Shown here in pieces: positions 1-8,294 of a DNA stretch of 64,000 bases. Positions within the stretch are counted from its first letter, which is position 1. Each line of letters begins with the position of its first letter. The DNA comes from a virus. The translations under genes and the position numbers were made by a program. A model generated the notes under the pieces. The model was given only the letters and a program-made list of their open reading frames with translations, was not told where the DNA came from and did not search any database. The stretch spans positions 1 to 64,000 of the IMG/VR virus record IMGVR_UViG_3300036770_003984. One strand, 5' to 3'.

Positions 1-1746
1 TATCTCTTCAAAATTTTCAATAGTATAAAATATTTTACCATTGATATAAATTTTTAATCTACCCAATCTATTTTTACCATCAATTAACCATTTTTCATTT
101 AAGTTAATTAATTCAACTTGTAATGCCGATTCTCCTCTTGTATATGGTGGTTTTATTAAAGAAACAGTATTGTTTGTCAAACTTTCCAAATATAGTTTTT
201 TGGTAATGTCACCCAAACCACCCTTCCAAAATAAATCACATTCGTCAAAATAATTATACCTTTCCCAAACTACATTAACTTGAAACCAATGTTCTTCATC
301 TAACCATGCTGGATTAATTTTTTCACAATCTGGATAAATTGGTGGTGTACATATATCAGTTATCGTATAACCTGTCTCATATGTTAAACCAGTTGTACAA
401 GTACCACTAACTTCACATCCTCCAGTAAATCTTAAAAATCTAATACCAATACTTGGATTTTTTGGGTCACCACATAGTTTAAAACCTAAAGCATTACTCA
501 TTGTATCCAATAATGGATTCTTTTCACAAGTATCTTCTATTGACGTAAATCCTGAAGTACAATCATTACAATCCGTACAATTATCACAATTTGTACAAGT
601 TGGTGTACAAGTTGTCTGAGGTGGAAATGGATTACAATATGGTGTTGGTGATGGAGTAGGGGTTGGTGTTGGTGTAGCTTGAATTATTGTACCACAAGTA
701 TGTGTTTGACATTCCCATCCACAACTTTGACAAGGTAAATCATTGCAACCACAACCACAAGATATTTGTGTTTCTTTATTTCCACCACATTTATCACAAC
801 CATAATTTACATGAGGGTCGTGAATATTATTAACTGAACGTGGAGGATAAACATAAATACATCTACTATTTGTAACATTATAATTACAACAAGCACAAGT
901 TGATAATGTGGTTAAACCTGACGTAACTCTAGTATAACCACTTGTACAAATTGGACTTCCATCTGCGTGATGATAAAATTTATTTTCAGCCCTAGTCCCA
1001 ATATAAAAGAAAAAGTTTTTATTATTGGGGTAAATTTCATTAAGTGTTGTTTCGCCAGTTGTACCTGAATATTCATTAACTAATCTAGGTTTTAATATCA
1101 TTTCAACACCCCAACCTTTATTCATCCTTTGAGGAAATATGTCATAATCATATGAGAATAACTTATAAAACCCTTGATAAAACCCACCATATAATTCGTG
1201 ATATTTTCCAATAAATGGACTTTCTTTACTTACAACCTCATACAAAATTGTTTTATTAAAACCTGAAAATTTTATATTAGATGATGTAAATCCAGTTACT
1301 TGATGTAATTTCAATCTTCTATCAAAATATAATCTATTAAATTTTAAATTATTTGGTAATAAACCATTAGTAAAAACAATTGTTTGTCCTGTCATCCCAG
1401 TTACTAAACCATTATCAATTCCAACTAATCCAATATCACAAGAACTACCAGATAATTCACAACTTAATATTTCGTTTTTTGGGTTGTAATAATTTTCAGA
1501 TACAAATATATTATTGAAATTATAGTTTTTATAAGTAAGAGTTATATTTTGTGTTGACGCTGTACTATTGATATCAAAATAAATCGGCAACTTATTCCCA
1601 TATGTTTGAGCAATTAAATATGGGGAAAACACAACTTCTTGATTAAAGTCTTGTTCATCGGAAGTTAATGATATGTCATAAGTTTCCAATGAAAGATGAA
1701 GTAAATTATTTATTGATGTAAATTGTCTTATATTTTGATTTGACAT
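1..1746 (-). CDS. Cysteine-rich putative virion structural protein (5' part only)
   Basis: Reads leftward from ATG at 1746 and stays open for 582 codons to the window edge, so the C-terminus is missing. I do not recognise the family. Residues 1-270 look like ordinary beta-rich structural sequence. From about residue 280 to 400 cysteine pairs are dense (STCACCNYN, SCGCGCNDLPCQSCGWEC, CTNCDNCTDCNDC), interrupted by a TPTPTPTPSPTP linker near residue 355. The rest returns to aromatic-rich sequence (EEHWFQVNVVWERY). Clustered CxxC pairs suggest metal binding or disulfide knots. A late-type element lies just upstream. Tail fibre or baseplate component is the best guess from context; no function is proven. 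Confidence 0.75.
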   Translation of the reverse strand, partial: MSNQNIRQFTSINNLLHLSLETYDISLTSDEQDFNQEVVFSPYLIAQTYGNKLPIYFDINSTASTQNITLTYKNYNFNNIFVSENYYNPKNEILSCELSGSSCDIGLVGIDNGLVTGMTGQTIVFTNGLLPNNLKFNRLYFDRRLKLHQVTGFTSSNIKFSGFNKTILYEVVSKESPFIGKYHELYGGFYQGFYKLFSYDYDIFPQRMNKGWGVEMILKPRLVNEYSGTTGETTLNEIYPNNKNFFFYIGTRAENKFYHHADGSPICTSGYTRVTSGLTTLSTCACCNYNVTNSRCIYVYPPRSVNNIHDPHVNYGCDKCGGNKETQISCGCGCNDLPCQSCGWECQTHTCGTIIQATPTPTPTPSPTPYCNPFPPQTTCTPTCTNCDNCTDCNDCTSGFTSIEDTCEKNPLLDTMSNALGFKLCGDPKNPSIGIRFLRFTGGCEVSGTCTTGLTYETGYTITDICTPPIYPDCEKINPAWLDEEHWFQVNVVWERYNYFDECDLFWKGGLGDITKKLYLESLTNNTVSLIKPPYTRGESALQVELINLNEKWLIDGKNRLGRLKIYINGKIFYTIENFEEI

Positions 1747-1751
1747 TACTT

Positions 1752-1765
1752 TTTTTAGATAAATA
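1752..1765 (-). promoter_or_regulatory. Late-type element upstream of 1-1746
   Basis: On the minus strand reads TATTTATCTAAAAAA, with TATTTAT ending 12 bases before the ATG at 1746. It is back to back with a second copy facing the other way at 1779-1793, making a divergent promoter pair in a 51-base gap. Confidence 0.5.
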
Positions 1766-1778
1766 CTCTGAAACGAAG

Positions 1779-1793
1779 TATTTATTAATAAAA
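1779..1793 (+). promoter_or_regulatory. Late-type element upstream of 1798
   Basis: Reads TATTTATTAATAAAA, a perfect match to the repeated element, with TATTTAT ending 12 bases before the ATG at 1798. Confidence 0.5.
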
Positions 1794-1797
1794 TTTA

Positions 1798-2628
1798 ATG
1801 ATGAACAATTTAAAAAAAGAATACTTTAATGATTATTGTTACTTTCTAATTGAGGGTGATGATAATGATTTTACATTAAGTTATTCTGTTTATAGTATAA
1901 TATCCGAGTCTGATTCAAATAAAACAAAAAAAAGATTTAACAAAAAAGATTTACCAAAAATTGAAGATAAAATTAAAAAAATAGTTAAATCAAACAAAAA
2001 AGTTTCAAAGAAAGAATTGGATGAATTGGTTGATTCAGATGGTACTATGTTATCATCTAGAATACCTATTTTGAATAAATGGTTAACACCAAAGAAAACA
2101 ATGGATCAGACTATTAAAGCAACAAGAACTCCAGGACTTACATTTATATATGGTGGTGGACGTAGACTTTATGGTGAAAATGAAGATGAACAAGATGAGT
2201 TTATTTATGAAATTGAATTAGATGACGCTTTTGGATATAAAGAAACTAAATTTAAAGATTTCAAAGGAACTATGCAAACCTTGAAAAAAATGGGTATTGA
2301 TGACCCAGAAGAGAGAGTTAAAAGAACTAAGCAATTTGGAAAATTAAGAGGTCAAAAAGTACGTAAAACTAAAGATGGTAAGAAAGTTCTTAAACAAAGA
2401 TTGGTTGAAAAAGAAAAATTGGATGAAATCAAAAAAGAACGAATGATTAAAATGGTTGAGGATATCTTAACTAAAAAAGGTGAAGATAAAGAATTTCTTA
2501 CTAAAGAAAAATCAGAAAATGGATTAAATAAAATATTAACAAAGAATTTAGAAAATATTAAAAAAATAGCAAAAAAAGAAGGTATTAATATAAATAAATT
2601 AATAAACATTCTAAAACAAGGTGAATAA
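1798..2628 (+). CDS. Lysine-rich hypothetical phage protein
   Basis: A 276-residue protein I cannot assign. Residues 95-150 hold the only distinctive stretch (KKTMDQTIKATRTPG, then IYGGGRRLYGENEDEQDE). The C-terminal third is a highly charged Lys/Glu helix (KMVEDILTKKGEDKEFLTKE), probably coiled coil. No signal peptide or membrane segment. First gene of a five-gene rightward run (1798-4396) with tiny gaps or overlaps, led by a late-type element, so a virion or assembly role is plausible. ATG is doubled at 1798 and 1801; the first is used here. Confidence 0.7.
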   Translation: MMNNLKKEYFNDYCYFLIEGDDNDFTLSYSVYSIISESDSNKTKKRFNKKDLPKIEDKIKKIVKSNKKVSKKELDELVDSDGTMLSSRIPILNKWLTPKKTMDQTIKATRTPGLTFIYGGGRRLYGENEDEQDEFIYEIELDDAFGYKETKFKDFKGTMQTLKKMGIDDPEERVKRTKQFGKLRGQKVRKTKDGKKVLKQRLVEKEKLDEIKKERMIKMVEDILTKKGEDKEFLTKEKSENGLNKILTKNLENIKKIAKKEGININKLINILKQGE

Positions 2629-3091
2629 AAATTTATACAATAAAAGGATTGAATTACCTGAAGATGTTGTTGGTTATCTTAAACAATGTTATGATTCTGT
2701 ACCCAATGTTGATGATAGTACTGATGGTTATAGAAGAAACAAAGAATTAAGAAATTCAGGATATGCGACATATCAACAACTCAAAAGGATGAAAAACTTT
2801 TTTGATAATTTTAATGGTAAACAAGATGAACCATCATTCATTTTAAATGGTGCTGACTATGTTAAAGGATGGGTTAATAATACATTAGGTGCTTGGAGAG
2901 ACAATGATGAAAGAAGTAAAGAAATAAAATCAGTAGTACAACAAAATCAATATATTAAACCACATACAAAAGATAACATTAATAATTTAAATAGACCAAG
3001 TAAAAGTCATAATACCGCTTTAGGTTTTTTTGATTTAGAAGTTACTGAAAGTCTTAAAAGAATAAACGAATTAATTAAAAAAATAATTTAA
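2621..3091 (+). CDS. Hypothetical phage protein (GTG start)
   Basis: 156 residues, unknown family. The only start that keeps the full frame is GTG at 2621, overlapping the last 8 bases of the upstream gene, which fits translational coupling. Soluble and basic. The C-terminus (VTESLKRINELIKKII) is an amphipathic helix resembling the terminal peptides on several other proteins in this window (see 58855 and 59480). Confidence 0.65.
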   Translation: MNKNLYNKRIELPEDVVGYLKQCYDSVPNVDDSTDGYRRNKELRNSGYATYQQLKRMKNFFDNFNGKQDEPSFILNGADYVKGWVNNTLGAWRDNDERSKEIKSVVQQNQYIKPHTKDNINNLNRPSKSHNTALGFFDLEVTESLKRINELIKKII

Positions 3092-3092
3092 T

Positions 3093-3386
3093 ATGCCACT
3101 AGAACCAATCAATTTATCACAACCTGACAATGATTTGTCAAAGATAGCAGAAAGAGAAAGAAATAAATTATTACCAAAAAATGATTACAAAAAAACTGCA
3201 TTTGAGTATTCAGCAACTAATCCTGATGCTTTAGCTAATGGTGATAATTTAGGGAGGGGAACTGGTAATTTTTTAGATAGGTATAACGATGCAATTGGTA
3301 CTACTACTGATATCAAAGAAAGAAGGAATCAAATTGTTATTAATGAATATAAAGTCAATAACCCATACACAACACCACCTGCGTAA
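3093..3386 (+). CDS. Small hypothetical protein
   Basis: 97 residues, hydrophilic, rich in Asn, Asp and Pro, with no recognisable domain (MPLEPINLSQPDNDLSKIAE). Follows the previous gene by one base and shares TAATG with the next, so it is part of the same operon. Low-complexity composition without hydrophobic segments suggests a small virion or accessory protein; nothing more can be said. Confidence 0.6.
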   Translation: MPLEPINLSQPDNDLSKIAERERNKLLPKNDYKKTAFEYSATNPDALANGDNLGRGTGNFLDRYNDAIGTTTDIKERRNQIVINEYKVNNPYTTPPA

Positions 3387-3775
3387 TGAAACTTTACAAT
3401 GTAGTTAAATCTCTTATATTAGAAACAGCCTCTGTTGACTCAATTATTGATGCAATTAAAAACAGAAGGAAGGTTGTTATTTATTATGATGGTGATGAAC
3501 CAGGAGGTAGAGGTCTTAGAGATATTGAACCAGTTTGTTTAGGTGTAAGTAAAAAAGGAAATTATGTTTTACGCGCTTGGGATAATGAAGGTGCGTCACA
3601 TAGAGGATTTTTAGGAAAAAAACCTTTACCAAGTTGGCGATTATTTAGGGTTGATAGAATAAGTTCATTTAATCCAACTAATGATTTTTTTAGCACTCCA
3701 AGACCTAATTACAACCCAAATGGTGATAGAAGTATGACAAAGGTTTTAATAAACGTAAAATTTGATGAAATTTAA
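3386..3775 (+). CDS. WYL-like domain protein
   Basis: 129 residues. Residues about 20-95 follow the WYL domain plan: IKNRRKVVIYYDG, then RGLRDIEPVCLGVSKKGNYV, then a final RLFRVDRI strand. WYL domains are small SH3-like folds that sense ligands or nucleic acid and usually sit in bacterial regulators; here the domain stands alone with no HTH. The first 13 residues (MKLYNVVKSLILE) before TAS resemble the capsid-targeting leaders discussed under 33972-34862. Start overlaps the previous stop (TAATG). Confidence 0.6.
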   Translation: MKLYNVVKSLILETASVDSIIDAIKNRRKVVIYYDGDEPGGRGLRDIEPVCLGVSKKGNYVLRAWDNEGASHRGFLGKKPLPSWRLFRVDRISSFNPTNDFFSTPRPNYNPNGDRSMTKVLINVKFDEI

Positions 3776-3787
3776 AAACTATTTAGT

Positions 3788-4396
3788 ATGCCAACAGAAA
3801 ATGATTTAATGCAAAAGTTAATGATATCCAAAAAAATAATGGATAAACATAATACAACACCAAGGAATCCAAACCCTCAAACATACAACTATAATACATC
3901 AGTTCAAGAATTTGATGTACCTCAAGCCAAATTTAATATTCCTCAAGAATATATGATGGAATCACAAACACCAATTAGACAAACTAATGAAGTTCCTACT
4001 AAAGATAGAATAATGTCATCAAAATTACCTGATGAAATTAAACGTCTAATGATTGAGCACCCAATTGCTCAACCAACAAGTATGGGAGGGTCTTCTGTAC
4101 TAAGTAATGATTTAATTGAAAAAGCGTCAAGATTAATGAAAAATGATGTTGCGAATAATGTTGACCCATTTAAAAAACAAAAACAACCAACTCAAGAATA
4201 TACTACACCTCAAAATATTGGTTTAAATGTTGATAAAAATACATTGAAAGATATGATTAGAGAAACTATTGAAGAAGTGTTAGGTGAAAATGGATTATTA
4301 GTTGAAAGCACAAGTAAATCAAATGATTTATTCCAATTTAGAGTTGGAAGTCATATCTTTGAAGGTAAAGTAACTCGTATCAAAAAAGTTAAATAG
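3788..4396 (+). CDS. Hypothetical phage protein, disordered N-terminus
   Basis: 202 residues. The first 150 are Pro/Asn/Gln-rich and look disordered. Residues 150-202 form a compact conserved-looking end (KDMIRETIEEVLGENGLL, then FQFRVGSHIFEGKVTRIKK) that may be a small beta-domain. Last gene of the run that starts at 1798; a strong terminator follows. Function unknown; a virion-associated role is inferred only from the operon. Confidence 0.65.
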   Translation: MPTENDLMQKLMISKKIMDKHNTTPRNPNPQTYNYNTSVQEFDVPQAKFNIPQEYMMESQTPIRQTNEVPTKDRIMSSKLPDEIKRLMIEHPIAQPTSMGGSSVLSNDLIEKASRLMKNDVANNVDPFKKQKQPTQEYTTPQNIGLNVDKNTLKDMIRETIEEVLGENGLLVESTSKSNDLFQFRVGSHIFEGKVTRIKKVK

Positions 4397-4419
4397 AGTT
4401 TTTATTTTTAATTCTTATT

Positions 4420-4462
4420 CCCCACATTCCCTGAAGAAATTCAAAGTGTGGGGTTTCGTTTT
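4420..4462 (+). terminator. Rho-independent terminator
   Basis: CCCCACA at 4420-4426 pairs with TGTGGGG at 4447-4453 and is followed by TTTCGTTTTT. Closes the 1798-4396 operon. Confidence 0.8.
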
Positions 4463-4484
4463 TATAGAAGAAAGTTTTTTGTTT

Positions 4485-4496
4485 TGACTCAAGTCA
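4485..4496. promoter_or_regulatory. Short palindrome upstream of the T9SS-tailed gene
   Basis: TGACTCAAGTCA (TGACT-N2-AGTCA) lies between the terminator and the gene at 4628. It could be an operator, but no second copy was found, so this is tentative. Confidence 0.2.
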
Positions 4497-4627
4497 TATT
4501 TTTTTTGGGTTAAGGTCATCTCCAAAATTGATTTTCATCATCGGAAACCGAAGTGTTATAAACTATATATTGTGGTATGAAAAATAATCAAACACAAAAT
4601 ATTTTAAAATTTAAAAAACACTTTATT

Positions 4628-6028
4628 ATGAAAACTTCAATCTTAGTTCAAATCATTTTCTTCTTGTCTTTACAGTTCTCTGTATTTGCACAAATTACTT
4701 CACAATCACTAAACATTAACCCTACTAGAAATTGTCCAACACAAATCGATGGTGACATTATGGGTCAATCACAATTATGTGAGCTTAGTGAATCAACTCC
4801 TATCAAATATGAAGTAAACCCATCTAATAACATAGTTTCATATGTTTGGACAGTACCTCAAGGTATGGCAATATTCAGAGGACAGAATACTAACCAAATT
4901 TTTGTTGATACAGATTACTCATTTATAAATGGTTATGTTACAGTAAAAGGTATCAACACTTGTGGACAATATACTCAAACAGATTCATTCTATGTAGATT
5001 TGTTACCATCAACACCCATATTTCAAACATCTACTGATATGGTTAGAGCTGACCAAATTTACACATATTCTGTAAACCAATTGAATGGAGTTACTTATAC
5101 TTGGACAGCACCTTATGGTTCAGTAATTATGAGTGGTCAAGGTACTGAAACTGTATCAGTTAAGTTTAGCCAAAGTTTCAATGGTGGATTTGTGGAAGTA
5201 TATGGTGAAAATGGTTGTGGTGTTAGTCAACTCAATCAAATTAATGTAACACTTGACAATGGTTCAAACACACAAAGAATTTTATCTCAAACAGATAGAA
5301 ACTACAATAACTCTAAAACTACTTTGGCTGGTGATATTGCATTCCATTCAAACCTAACAAACGCACAATTTAGTGATACTATTAAAAATGGTGATGTTTA
5401 TTACTTTGAAGTTGTTCTTCAAAACTATTCTCAAAACCCAATGGATAGTGTTTATCTAAAATATTTCCTTAGCTCTGACCCAAACAACTATCAATTAGTT
5501 AGAATCAAACGTCTTGAAGCTGGTGAAGAATATACACTACCTGTATTAACAATCCCAACTGATGGATTAAATGGTGACGAAGAATTATCTTTGGAATTAA
5601 ATCCTGACCAAGAAAAACCTGAAACAGATTATACAAATAACTTTTTGAAAGTTCCGTTCTATGTTCAACTTACAACAACAATGGTAACTAAATTTATAAC
5701 AGATAATAGTGTTAATACTTATAATTACCCAAATCCAGTTGTTGACCATACTCAATTCTATGTTAAACTAGGTTCAAACTTTAGCAAAACTGAAAGTGTA
5801 TTAATTAACATCTTTGATTTGAGTGGACAATTTGTTAAAAGAATTACAATTAACAATTCAAATGACCAAGGTGAATTTATCTCTGAAGTTTGGAATGGTG
5901 AAAATGAAAATGGTAATACTTTAGAAAGTGGTGTTTATTTCTACACAATTAACGCAGTTAACAATCAAGGAAATCTTAAAACGTTTGCATCAAATAAACA
6001 CATTAAAATTGTAAAATTGAAGTCTTAA
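4628..6028 (+). CDS. Secreted Ig/PKD-like protein with T9SS sorting domain
   Basis: 466 residues from ATG 4628; an in-frame ATG at 4577 would add 17 residues before the signal peptide and is less likely. Residues 1-21 are a type I signal peptide (MKTSILVQIIFFL ... SVFAQ). Two PKD/Ig-like repeats follow (YVWTVPQG near 75, YTWTAPYG near 157), then a CARDB-like domain (about 240-355). The last 101 residues are a type IX secretion C-terminal domain: NYPNPVVDHTQFYVKLG, IFDLSGQFVK, VWNGENENGNTLESGVYFY. In Bacteroidota such tails send proteins through the outer membrane to the cell surface. The gene has its own terminator before and after. It shares close tail similarity with the peptidase at 28313. 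Likely a surface adhesin or coat made by the infected cell (inference). Confidence 0.85.
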   Translation: MKTSILVQIIFFLSLQFSVFAQITSQSLNINPTRNCPTQIDGDIMGQSQLCELSESTPIKYEVNPSNNIVSYVWTVPQGMAIFRGQNTNQIFVDTDYSFINGYVTVKGINTCGQYTQTDSFYVDLLPSTPIFQTSTDMVRADQIYTYSVNQLNGVTYTWTAPYGSVIMSGQGTETVSVKFSQSFNGGFVEVYGENGCGVSQLNQINVTLDNGSNTQRILSQTDRNYNNSKTTLAGDIAFHSNLTNAQFSDTIKNGDVYYFEVVLQNYSQNPMDSVYLKYFLSSDPNNYQLVRIKRLEAGEEYTLPVLTIPTDGLNGDEELSLELNPDQEKPETDYTNNFLKVPFYVQLTTTMVTKFITDNSVNTYNYPNPVVDHTQFYVKLGSNFSKTESVLINIFDLSGQFVKRITINNSNDQGEFISEVWNGENENGNTLESGVYFYTINAVNNQGNLKTFASNKHIKIVKLKS

Positions 6029-6050
6029 TAAAAGTTTATTATCAAATTAA

Positions 6051-6079
6051 AATCCTCACATTATTGTGGGGATTTTTTT
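6051..6079 (+). terminator. Rho-independent terminator
   Basis: AATCCTCACA (6051-6060) pairs with TGTGGGGATT (6065-6074), then a T run. Isolates the gene at 4628 from the homing endonuclease. Confidence 0.8.
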
Positions 6080-6119
6080 ATTAAAATATATTTCCTTTTG
6101 ATAAAACTGATGTTGGGTA

Positions 6120-6133
6120 TATTTATTATAAAA
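6120..6133 (+). promoter_or_regulatory. Late-type element upstream of 6142
   Basis: Reads TATTTATTATAAAA, with TATTTAT ending 15 bases before the ATG of the homing endonuclease. Confidence 0.45.
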
Positions 6134-6141
6134 AGAATAAT

Positions 6142-7047
6142 ATGAACGAACAACTAATAAAAAAAATAATTGCAGAATATAAAAATGGGGTAGGTTCTAC
6201 TACCATTTCTAAAAAACTACGAGTACCTAAAGAAAAAGTTTTAAAAATATTAAAAGAACAAAATCTTACAAGAAAAAGAGATAGATGTTCAAAACTATCT
6301 ATCATACAAGAAAATGAAACTTTTAAAATAGAAAAAAAATGTCCGATGTGTGGTAATATTAGTTTCATCACAACTAAAAATAAAACTACAGCATGTAGAA
6401 ATTATTACAATACTATAAATAAAAAATCAAATTGCAAAAAATGTAGTTTAATTTTACAACAAGGAGAAGGTAATCCTTTCTTTGGGAAAAAACATACAGA
6501 ACAAACAAAAAGTAATATTTCACAAAGTAGAAAAGGAAAGGGTATAGGTTTAGATAACTCTATGTCTAAAATTGAACACAGAAAAAAACTTTCGGAGTCA
6601 TTAAAGAAAAGTTGGAAAAGTGGTAAACTTGAAGAAACAAGAAAAAAAATGTCTGAGGTATTAAAAAAGACGAGAAGACAAGGTAAAATAAAATCAGTTA
6701 TTAAGTCAAAAAAAGAAAATGAGATTTGTAATATAATTAAAAAATTGGGATATGTTGTTATCTCCTCGTTGAGAGTTGATACTAAAATCTGTGATATCTA
6801 TATTCCAAAACTTAATTTAATTATTGAATACTTTGGTGATTATTGGCATTGTAACCCAATTAAATATGATACCGATTATGTTAATGTTAAAAAAAATCTA
6901 ACAGCTAAAGAAATTTGGAAATATGATGAATCCAAACTTGAATTAATAAAAAGTTATGGTTATAATTTAGAGGTAATTTGGGAAAGTGAACTCAAATTAA
7001 ATAACGATAAATTATTAACTATAATTAAAAAATATGATTCAAAATGA
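6142..7047 (+). CDS. Free-standing homing endonuclease (NUMOD3 plus Vsr-like nuclease)
   Basis: 301 residues. Order of parts: an N-terminal HTH (SKKLRVPKEKVLKILKE), a four-Cys zinc motif (CPMCG about 70, CKKC about 104), a NUMOD3 DNA-binding motif (GKKHTEQTKSNISQSRKGKG, about 117-136), then a restriction-like nuclease core of the Vsr/EDxHD type (ICDIYIPKLNLIIEYFGDYW, about 218-237, then KEIWKYDESK). These enzymes cut a specific genomic site and copy themselves into it. Its stop at 7047 overlaps the probable start (7034) of the glycosyltransferase, so it looks inserted exactly against that gene. It carries its own late-type element. Confidence 0.85.
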   Translation: MNEQLIKKIIAEYKNGVGSTTISKKLRVPKEKVLKILKEQNLTRKRDRCSKLSIIQENETFKIEKKCPMCGNISFITTKNKTTACRNYYNTINKKSNCKKCSLILQQGEGNPFFGKKHTEQTKSNISQSRKGKGIGLDNSMSKIEHRKKLSESLKKSWKSGKLEETRKKMSEVLKKTRRQGKIKSVIKSKKENEICNIIKKLGYVVISSLRVDTKICDIYIPKLNLIIEYFGDYWHCNPIKYDTDYVNVKKNLTAKEIWKYDESKLELIKSYGYNLEVIWESELKLNNDKLLTIIKKYDSK

Positions 7048-8290
7048 TAATCAACCCCGGTTGGATCACAGAGAAAGAATAAGAGTACTTGTTCTGCCCT
7101 CGGATACGACTGGGGTTGGCTGAGGTAAATTCCGAAGTGTAGACCCCCATGTAATGTTACAGAATATGTACCCAACTGATTTTCATGTGGATATAAATTA
7201 TAACCCACCAATGGATGATATTAATTTTTGGAAACAATATCAGATAGTACACGCTCATAGAAGTATTGGTCAAAATTATAATGTTGTGCCTGATTTTATT
7301 AAAAAATTAAAATCGGAAGGAATTGTAGTAATTGTTGATTTGGATGATTATTGGTTGCCTGGTATTGAACACCCAATACACTCATTGATTGTTCAAGACA
7401 AGATACATGAGAAGATTATGGCTAACTTAAAAGTGGCTAGTTACGTTACTACAACAACAAGTATCTTTGCGGATGAGATAAGAAAATTAAATAGAAATGT
7501 TGTTATTTTCCCAAATGCTATAAATCCAGATGAACCACAATTTAAAGAACCAAACGAAAGTTCTGATAGAATCCGTATTGGTTGGTTAGGTGGGTCTTCA
7601 CATCTTCACGATTTAAAATTACTACAAGGATTTGTTCAAAAAAATATAAATCTTAAAGATAAAGTTCAATATGTTCTATGTGGATTTGATACAAGAGGTT
7701 CGGTAACTGAAATCAACCAAACGACTGGAGAAAGAAAACAAAGACCAATTAGACCAAAGGAAACTGTTTGGGCTCGTTATGAGGAAATATTTACATCAAA
7801 CTACCAAATTGTTGACCCAACTTATAAAAACTTTTTAATGGAGTTTAAAGAAGGTGAATATGAAAATATATCATCACAATCATATAGACGTGTTTGGACA
7901 AAACATATTAATACTTATGCCACAAATTATTCCAAGTTTGACATTTCAATGGCACCAATTAAAAACCATATTTTTAATAGGGTTAAATCACAATTGAAAG
8001 TCATTGAGGCAGGATTTTATAAAAAAGCTTTAATTGCTTCTGAAGTAGGTCCTTATACTATTGACTTGAAACATTCGTTAGAATTTGGTAAATTTGTTGA
8101 TGGTAATGCTTTGTTGGTTAAAGAAGAAAGAAATCATAGTGATTGGGCAAAATATATTAAGACTTTAGTTCATAATCCCAATTTAATTACCGACCTTGGG
8201 GAAAGATTGTATGAGAGTGTTAAAGACAAGTATGATTTAAGAAACGTAACCAAGACTAGAGCTGAATGGTACAAAACATTAATAAAATAA
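7034..8290 (+). CDS. Glycosyltransferase (GT-B type) with in-frame TGA near N-terminus
   Basis: The uninterrupted frame begins only at 7154, but the same frame upstream (ATG 7034) encodes a typical glycosyltransferase N-terminus: RIRVLVLPSDTTGVG, then TGA at 7121-7123, then GKFRSVDPHVMLQNMYP. Removing six bases (GGC-TGA-GGT reduced to one Gly codon) restores the expected GVG-KFRS. The rest is a GT-B protein: IVHAHRSIGQNY, DLDDYW, NAINPDEP, IGWLGGSSHLHD, and a donor-site half with MAPI and VIEAGFYKKALIASEVG. Either translation bypasses the stop, synthesis restarts at ATG 7154, or the gene is damaged. It heads the glycan island. Confidence 0.7.
7118..7126 (+). other. Candidate translational hop site GGC-TGA-GGT
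   Basis: A TGA stop is flanked by two glycine codons inside an otherwise intact coding frame. A peptidyl-tRNA-Gly leaving GGC and landing on GGT would skip the stop and give exactly one glycine, as the family motif needs. This is a hypothesis read from sequence only. Confidence 0.35.
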
Positions 8291-8294
8291 AATT

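Noticed and set aside
7048-7153. Possible 3' end of a group I intron after the homing endonuclease
   Set aside because: The bases encode the glycosyltransferase N-terminus in frame except for one stop, and no P3-P7 core or matching 5' half is seen.
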